Source: Cryptomeria japonica
Taxonomy: Eukaryota > Streptophyta > Pinopsida > Cupressales > Cupressaceae
Direction: 5' to 3'
Assembly: GCF_030272615.1 (NCBI RefSeq)
Contig: NC_081410.1
Location: 120,714,640 to 120,778,639, forward strand
Length of the DNA stretch: 64,000 nucleotides
The notes below the pieces were generated by a model that saw only the letters and a program-made list of their open reading frames with translations, was not told the DNA's origin and ran no database searches. The position numbers were made by a program, and so were the translations under genes. Of this stretch, positions 57,296 through 64,000 are shown piece after piece (within the stretch, counting starts at the first letter, position 1; each line of letters begins with the position of its first letter).

Positions 57296-58074
57296 GAGCG
57301 CCAGGAGCATAGTGGTAGAGCACCCTAGTAATAAATGGGAGATCTTAGGTTCCACTTCTCAATGTTGGGAATTAGTGTTCACATGGTTGTTTAGGTTAGC
57401 ATGATATTAAGTTGTTGAGAAACATTTTAATATTATATTATAGTGTGTTTGGCTGTGAGTTAAAACAACTCGTATATTTAGGAGTTGTTATAGAGGTTTT
57501 TAATAATATAGGATATGGAAATCTTATATTTATGTAATTTATGATTGAACAAATCAAGGATTGGAACATAGAAATGTATTATTATGTAAATTTTTCTCTA
57601 ATCTCTCCTCTAATCCCTAATACTAACTAGTCCATGAAAAGTATAACATGGTGTCAAAGCCCAGGTCAACAAAGCTAGGCCAAGCTAGATCCCTCAGCAC
57701 TTGTAGTGTGGCTCAAAGAGGGTATTGGAAAATGAACCATACCCAAATCAAAGATGGAACAATCACCAAGAGGGCTGGTAGCTCAATGGTAGAGCACCCT
57801 AACAGAAAATCGGAGGTCTTAGATTCAATTCCTAGTTGGCCCATGAAAATTTTAACACCTAGGCTTGAATTCTAGTTGGTCCATGGAAAATTCACATGGT
57901 ATCAGAGCTAAAGGCCAGGAGCCTAGAGAATCCATAATGTGGCTCAAAAGGGGATGTTGGAGAAATGAGGCATGCCCAAACTGTAAAAGGATGGGTCACA
58001 AAATGGGCTGGTAGCTCAGTGATAGAACCCCGGCAGCAAATGAGAGGTCCCATATTTGAGTCCTAGCTGGTCCA
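57296..58074 (+). mobile_element. Cluster of tRNA-like modules with copia-type primer sites
   Basis: Three tRNA-like units occur at 57296-57362, 57772-57843 and 58005-58074. The last two show GGGCTGG...CTGGTCC-type acceptor arms, a D-arm TAGCTCAGTGGTAGAGC with the Pol III A box, and a T-arm with a decayed B box. They are not intact tRNAs. Between them lie TGGTGTCAAAGC (57649) and TGGTATCAGAGC (57897), the iMet primer site, each preceded by TCCATG-AAAA...ACA. Shared flanks (GTGGCTCAAA-GGG, GGAGAAATGAG, GGTCACAAAATGGG) show tandem copies. A 286-bp segment TGTTGGGA...TATAACA (57363-57648) has LTR-like ends. It is probably a small non-autonomous LTR/SINE-like family. Confidence 0.6.
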
Positions 58075-58486
58075 TGGAAAATTTCAATCACTATATTCAA
58101 GTTTTGCTTCTGAGAATTTCTACACATCTGAACCAGTGAGCATTGAATTCTTTTGTAGAACTAGTGGATTGACAGTGCTCAAAATATGTAGAACTATTTG
58201 AATCGGGAACTTACTAAGACATCTGTTTTATTACATCTGCAGTAAGTATTTATTTTTCAAATACTTTCTGATTAATTAAATTGAATTGATTTTTATTAAG
58301 TTGTCTCATTCTTAATAAACTAAGTTAAAGGTAAACTCCCCATACTGCAAATAAGTATGGTCCATCATGTGGATAAGACATTCTGAAGGATTGGTAGGAA
58401 AATAGCAATTATTTTATTTAATATCATAGCAGAGTTATTCTTTATTTTACCTGATAAATTGTTGTAGGTAAGATTGTGAAGAGAGA

Positions 58487-58640
58487 CAGTGGTAGCTTCA
58501 CATGTGTTCTCAAAGATTGCTATTTCGTTTGTATCAAATGTTTGTAGCAAAGCAAAGAGCCTGAATAGAGATTGTGGTAGCTTCATATTACTTCTCAAAG
58601 ATTGCTATCTCTTTTCTATCAATCAGAAAGTGATGCAGAG
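58487..58640. repeat. Two diverged copies of an ~86-bp unit
   Basis: GTGGTAGCTTCA...TTCTCAAAGATTGCTAT occurs at about 58488 and 58574 with moderate divergence. Non-coding. Confidence 0.7.
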
Positions 58641-58699
58641 CTAGGCAACAAACTAGGTGAAAGCCTTCTCTCACCCACAACTACTATGTCCAAAAAATG

Positions 58700-60156
58700 T
58701 TCTTTTGTTTGTTCAAGGTGTGAACAACACACCTACCGAATACTCAACTCACACAACAATTTGTGTGACCGGATCCCTACTGGTTTTGTATCTTCCGGTA
58801 CCGGTATGATAAAAACACTCTACCCTTGTGTGGATGGCAGACAATCTTCCGTTACTAGTGGGATGGAAACCTATTGGATTTTGTCTATTGGTGGTCCAAC
58901 CAACACAGAACACCCATAAGATCTGGTTATCAGATGTGTTAGGGAATACTTGTCTCACAACTGTCCTATTGTCTAGTAGCCCTACCGGTAGCAGGCTAGT
59001 AGCCCTATTGGTTGAGTTCTCCAAACACAACTTAACAAATTTCCAAAGGACAAGACAAACTAAAGGTAGATTCAGATACCCTTTATCTAGTTACACAATT
59101 ATCCAAAGGCTTAGACTCTAACCACAAGATGAAAGGTCTGTACACTTATTTTCCTTTCAAACCTAATTAAGCCAATTAGGCCTAATTTACAAAGCAAGTA
59201 CCCCTTGTATTAGTCCCCCGACTAAACCAACACTTTTGCAAGGTGGGGTAAGGTGTCAAACCATCAAATCCAAGGTTTCAAGACTTGATCCTATCTTCTT
59301 TATCTTCTGCAAGTGATTTCCACTTCTACAATTCAGGCAGTCACATAGAGATGCCCGCCTAGGGTCAATTTAACCTCTTCGGGCTTGGAGCCTCCCTGCA
59401 AACCAACACCAAAATCTTATGATTCAATGGCCCTTCTAACATTTCCCACAGGTTGTTTGGTCCTCTGGTGGAAATGTCAGATTAAGGGCATCTTTACAGT
59501 GAAACCCTAGGTGTCGGCAGGGTTTGTGATTAGTTTGGTTAGATTTGGATGAATCCCTACAACCCGATTGTTACAAAACCTCAAACTTGATTTAAATGAA
59601 AGGTAAGAGACTTCCCTAACTCATCCAATTGGTTTTAGACATCCACCAATCCGTACTGATCAGAAATGAACAACAAAAACACAGAATTTCAGAAAACTCC
59701 AAGTATATTGTATTGCTCCAAACTCCAAAACATCATCAATTTTCATCAACTTCAACAACTATGCCAACAACCACCTGGAATCGATCCAAGTGGGCATAAT
59801 ATAGCCTCCCTAACGGTTTCCAACCACTTTTCAAACTTTGGAACTGTTGGAGGATTAGTTATCCCTTTTTACAACATTTTGCAATGACAACAAAAGTTGT
59901 CAACTTGCATTTTTCAAATTTGGTGACTCCAAGGTGTATTCGACCTATTCCAAGAATTGGTCTGATGTTTCTAAGACCAATATTTATTTGCCCGACTCAT
60001 GCCTAGACTCCTACTGACCGACGTGGTCATTTATCCATGGTGGCTTATAAAATGCAACCATGACAATGCCTTACATCAATTGGGTCTTATCGACTCACAA
60101 AACTATCAACCTATTACATATGATCATTTTCACCTCATGGGTAATATTAGGCTCTT
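58700..60156 (-). repeat. 3' LTR and 3' untranslated region of the chromovirus
   Basis: This lies downstream (lower coordinates) of the pol stop on the minus strand. A minus-strand TATA box TTTTATAAGCC lies at about 60052-60041. The region also has several ACCGG words. The 5' partner is outside the window, so LTR borders cannot be set; the left border near 58700 is a guess. Confidence 0.4.
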
Positions 60157-62043
60157 TTAGACTTCATTTTTCTCTTTGGGTGCTCCTGCACCATACTCCC
60201 TGGGTGATTGAATCTCAAGTCCACTTGAGATGAGTTCCTGCAATGTAGTCCCATGTTTCTTCATCTGGTCTTCATCCATCCATACTGCATCTGCCTCAGG
60301 GAGTCCTTGCCACTTGACAAGGTATTGTTTGTAGACCTTATTCCTAGTTTTCTTCACAATCTTGGTGTCCAATATCCTTTCAAGTTTGGGTGGCCCTTGA
60401 CTTGGAAAGTCTTTTAGTATGTCTGCAACATCCTCCACCGAAAATGTACCATCTTCCTGCACTGTACCTTTGAATGGCGTCAAATTTGCAACATTAAAGA
60501 TTGGGGATATACCTATATCTGAAGGTAATTGGATTTCATATGCATTGTTCCCAAACTTCTTGAGTATTGGACAAGGTCCAACCTTTCTCATCATGAGCTT
60601 TGTGTGTTTCTCTTTTGGCAATCTCTCCTTTTTTAGATTTGCCCATACCATGTCTCCAACTTGGAACTGCACATCTCTCTTTCTTTCGTCAGCCTGCTCC
60701 TTGTACTTCTCTGTACTTCTCTGCAATTGCATCCTGACTTGGTCATGAATCTCCTTTATCCCTTCAACAAATTCTTCTCCACAAGCACTGATATGTTCAG
60801 TTGAGGGTAGATTTCTCAATTCTAGCACACCTCTTGGATTCAGTCCGTAGACAATTTGGAAAGGGCTCCTTCCGGTACTCCTATTGACAGAATCATTATA
60901 GGCATATTCTGCTTGGGAGATGATGGAATCCCACTTTTCACCATGCTGCTTGGTGAGGCACCTTAACAAATTTCCGAGTGACCTATTGACCACTTCTGTT
61001 TGGCCATCCGTTTGGGGATGATAAGCTGAACTAAAAGACAAGTTTGTGCCTAACTTCCTCCATAAAGTCCTCCAAAAATGTCTTACAAATTTCACATCTT
61101 TGTCCAATGCAATGTTCAAGGGTAAACCATGTATTCTCACAACTTCATTAAAGAAAAGGCTTGCAACATATGTAGCATCATTTGTGCTCTTGCATGGCAA
61201 AAAATGTGCCATCTTGCTAAACCTGTCAACAACCACAAAAACACTGTCAAAACCTTTTTGAGTTCTTGGCAAACCCATCACAAATTCCATGCTCACACTT
61301 TCCCAAGGTCTTGAAGGAATGGGCAATGGCTGGTATAGTCCTGCATTTGTTGTTGTCCCTTTGGCCTTTTGACACACCACACATGAATCCACAAATTTTC
61401 TGACATTTGTCTGCAATTTAGGCCAGTGATAAAATCTTCTCACCAACTCAAGAGTTTTGTCTAATCCAAAGTGTCCCCCCATACAACCACTATGTTTCTC
61501 CTTAATTATGTTATCCCTCATTGAACATTTAGGAATGCATAACTAGCATCCTTTGAAAAGAAGACCATCTTGAATCAAATAATCAAAATACTCTAAATGA
61601 TACCGGATACCAAACTCAGTGCATACCTTGTAGATGTCTTTGAAATCTTCATCTGCAGCATACATACCCTTGAGGGAATCAACTCCTTCACTCTCCAACT
61701 GGATTTCTGAAACTGTTAGTGCCCTTCTGCTAAGAGCATCTGTAACTTTGTTTGAGACACCTTTCTTGTGTTTGATTGTAAAGGTGTAGGCCTGAATGGA
61801 CTCAACCCACTTCATATGCCTATGGCTCAATTTCTCCTGACTATTTAGGAAGCTTAGTGCCTGATTATCTGTATACACAACAAACTCTTTGGGAAGCAAA
61901 TAATGCCTCCACTTTTTTAGTGTCTGAACTAGTGCATACATCTCCAAATCATAGGAAGAATATTTCTTTTTAGCATCATTCAATTTTTCACTAAAAAATG
62001 CAACTGGCCTACCTTCCTGACTAAGTACTGCACCTATTGCCAA
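60157..62043 (-). pseudogene. Chromovirus RNase H, integrase and chromodomain
   Basis: In minus-strand frame 3: RNase H end (AVLSQEGRPVAFFSEKLNDA, YTDNQALSFLNSQEKLSHRH, HKKGVSNKVTDALSRR), TAG at 61543, then 454 open codons. The integrase zinc part is HSGCMGGHFGLDKTLELVRR...CVVCQKAK. The core has SVSMEFVMGLP (Glu where SMDF is usual), ALDKDVKFVRHFWRTLW and AYHPQTDGQTEVVNRSLGN. The C-terminal chromodomain RILDTKIVKK...YLVKWQGLPEADAVWMDEDQ is well preserved and defines a chromovirus, probably directing insertion to marked chromatin. It ends at TAG 60159-60157. Confidence 0.9.
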
Positions 62044-62894
62044 ATGAATTGCATCACATTCAATCTGAAAGATTTTGTCAAAATCAGGTAAGGTAAGAAC
62101 CAGTTGCTATGATACCTTTTTCTTCAACATTTCAAATGCTTCATCCGCCTCCTTGGTCCATGAAAATTTGCACTTTTGTCCACCCCTGATGGTCTCTAAC
62201 ATGGGAGCACAAATTTGGCTAAAATTCCTGATAAACTTCCTATAAAAGGTAGCTAGGCCATGAAAACTCCATACATCACCAATTGTTCTAGGAGTTGGCC
62301 ATGTGAGAATGGCATTCACTTTATCAGCATCCATTTTCAGATTTCCTCTAGAAATCACAAACCCAAGGTAAGTCAGTTTTTCCTACAAAAACACACACTT
62401 TTCCATGTTTATCATTAGTTTCTCTTCATTCAACCTTCTCAAGACCATATCCAAATGTTTTAGGTGCTCCTCCTTTGTCTTGCTAAACACTAGGATGCCA
62501 TCTAGATACACTATGACAACTTACCAATGAACTCCTTCAACACCTCATTCATGAGTCTCATGAAAGTGCTAGGGGCATTTGACAACCCAAATGGCATCAC
62601 CCTCCATTCATACAATCCTTCGTTTGTTTTAAAAGCAATTTTCCATTCATCACCGGCTCTAATCCTTATTTGGTGATAACCACTTTTTAAATCAATCTTG
62701 GAATAATACCTTGCACCTCCTAAACAATCAAGCAAATCTTCTATTCTAGGCATAGGGAATCTATACCTGATGGTTATCTTGTTAATGGCCTGGGAATCGG
62801 TGCACAATCTCCATGTTCCCTCCTTCTTTGGTGCTAAGACAGCCAGGATTGCACAAGGGCTCAAGCTCTTCCCTATCAAACCTTTATCAAGCAA
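62044..62894 (-). pseudogene. Chromovirus reverse transcriptase
   Basis: RT blocks: [60 protein letters not shown] and [17 protein letters not shown] in frame 2. A lost T near 62515 shifts to frame 3, where the catalytic box reads YLDG (62508-62497) instead of YLDD. The connection to RNase H follows (LGFVISRGNLKMDADKV, FHGLATFYRKFIRNFSQICA), with a TAG near 62380 and another near 62107. The changed active site and frameshift mean no RT activity. Confidence 0.88.
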
Positions 62895-62903
62895 CTCTTG
62901 GAT

Positions 62904-63995
62904 CTACCTTGCAACTTCCTCATTTTGTTGGGGAGTCATTTTGTAGGCTGGCTTGTTTGGTAAGATGGCACCGGGAATGAAATCAATGCAATAGCTTTTC
63001 TCCCTTATTGGTGGTAGGGTTCTTGGCAACTCTTCTGCAACTATGTCCTTGTATTTGCTCAACATTTCCTCCACCTCCTCAGGGATTGTCACCCTTTTTT
63101 TTTCTACCTTTCCATCTGAAATGGGCTCTTCTTCTTGCCTTGGTACTAACATCACTGCAAAACAAGGTGTTCCCTCTTCCTTGATTGCCTTGAGGAACTC
63201 TTTTCCTTCCATGGTCATGATCTTGGCCTCCTTCTCCTTCTGATCCCCACTGTTATCAGGCAGGGGTATCAATTCAATCACCTTTTCATCTTTGGTGATG
63301 GAGTAGGTGTTCTTGTGTCCATCATGATGGGCCTTGAGGTCATATTGCCATGGTCTCCCAAAAAGAAGATGACAGGCATCCATCTCAACAATATCAAACA
63401 TAATTTTGTCTTTGTATGCTCCTATTTGAACTTCAACCCATGATTGCTCCTCTACCAAGGTCTGTTTTCCTTTAGTAAGCCAAGAAACTTTATATGGAAA
63501 TGGATGAGGAATTCTTCTTAGTTTTAGTTTCTCTACCATTTCTAAGGATACTAAATTTTCAGTTGAACTTGAATCTATTATAACCTTACATACCTTGCCT
63601 CCTGCTTTGCATGTGGTCCGGAAGAGTGTCTTCCTTTGTGGAGGTTCAGTATTGCTTGGTACCTTCAACAATGTTCTCCTCATCATCAAGGCTTCTCCTT
63701 TCTTTGGAAGTCCGTAGGAATCAGGTGAATTGACACTCTGACAATCGGTGTCTTGAACCAATTGTGTTCTCCTCTCTCCTTGGGAGCTTGATCCGGTCTT
63801 CTTAGGGCACTTAACTACGGTATGACCTACTTGATTGCAGTTGTAGCATCTGAAAGGCTCCGAGTTTCTTCCACCAAATCTACCTCTATGGCTGGGTCTT
63901 CTTCCTCTGAAACCCCCTCTTGTGTTACCATCTCCATGCTGACTTTCTTGATTAGCCTCTCCTTGTGGCCTAGGACTCTGTCCTCTACGATTCAT
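62904..63995 (-). pseudogene. Chromovirus gag C-terminus and protease, truncated by window end
   Basis: A basic Arg/Gly stretch (RGGFRGRRPSHRGRFGGRN) precedes the zinc knuckle CYNCNQVGHTVVKC (about 63850-63809). The protease reads KVCKVIIDSSSTENLVSLEM (about 63590), where IDSGS is usual, then DACHLLFGRPWQYDLKAH. The frame ends at a stop at 62904 that separates it from RT in the same frame. The first residues shown are not the true start; gag continues beyond 64000. Confidence 0.87.
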
Positions 63996-64000
63996 AGGGC

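Noticed and set aside
57772-58074. Functional tRNA genes
   Set aside because: Arms are imperfect, B boxes are mutated and anticodon loops are irregular. Repetition with shared flanks fits a mobile repeat.
58602-59121. Overlapping plus-strand ORFs near 58.6-59.1 kb
   Set aside because: They sit in the presumed LTR of the chromovirus and overlap in different frames with no domain, so they are likely chance.

Overview
The window is nuclear DNA from a plant, most likely a gymnosperm such as a conifer. It is AT-rich and almost entirely built of nested, decayed transposable elements (Sirevirus-type copia, another copia, Tat-type Ty3/gypsy, chromovirus, plant L1-type LINE, small TIR elements, tRNA-related repeats). 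It contains only two host-gene pieces, which are paralogous first exons of a DUF3537 (gustatory-receptor-like) membrane protein. Nothing bacterial or organellar was seen. The gymnosperm assignment is inference from element content and density.

Layout. 1-3171: 3' end of a Sirevirus-like copia element (lysine/glutamate-rich coiled-coil ORF, repeated polypurine tracts, one LTR). 3172-5179: broken minus-strand gene of unknown family. 5388-5792: cluster of TTGAACC/GGTTCAA heptamers. 5892-11590: one decayed LINE (DUF4283/zinc-knuckle ORF1, endonuclease, reverse transcriptase, RNase H). 12017-12856: broken minus-strand unknown ORF. 13194-13684: small TIR element. 17532-33794: a 16.3-kb Tat-lineage Ty3/gypsy element on the minus strand with matching GTTAC target duplications and LTRs about 2% apart. 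34563-35012: first exon of DUF3537 copy 1. 36980-38800: remnant copia (minus). About 39000-53390: very old Ty3/gypsy element (plus), invaded by two related TIR transposons (39922-41016 and 41934-43092) and by a copia element (43213-49589). 54803-55255: first exon of DUF3537 copy 2. 57296-58074: tRNA-like modules mixed with initiator-Met primer-binding sites. 58700-64000: 3' part of a minus-strand chromovirus that runs off the window.

The most unusual unit is the Tat element. Besides gag-pol, which includes two RNase H domains, it carries a second, convergent gene on the opposite strand. That gene has its own TATA box, a 22-codon first exon, a phase-0 intron and a 642-codon second exon encoding a plant-mobile-domain protein. 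The intron holds two ordered arrays: 14 copies of a CGCGTYTGTGT motif every 19-21 bp, and seven stem-loops whose stems covary. The same 19-21-bp-phased motif occurs about 21 more times in the gag leader. In both places it reads in the same sense relative to the gene it precedes. These arrays look like dedicated cis-elements of the retrotransposon and are the best candidate here for an undescribed system.

Across the old coding regions, premature stops are mostly TAG, and several clearly replace CAG codons. This is what deamination of CHG-methylated cytosine in silenced plant transposons would produce.
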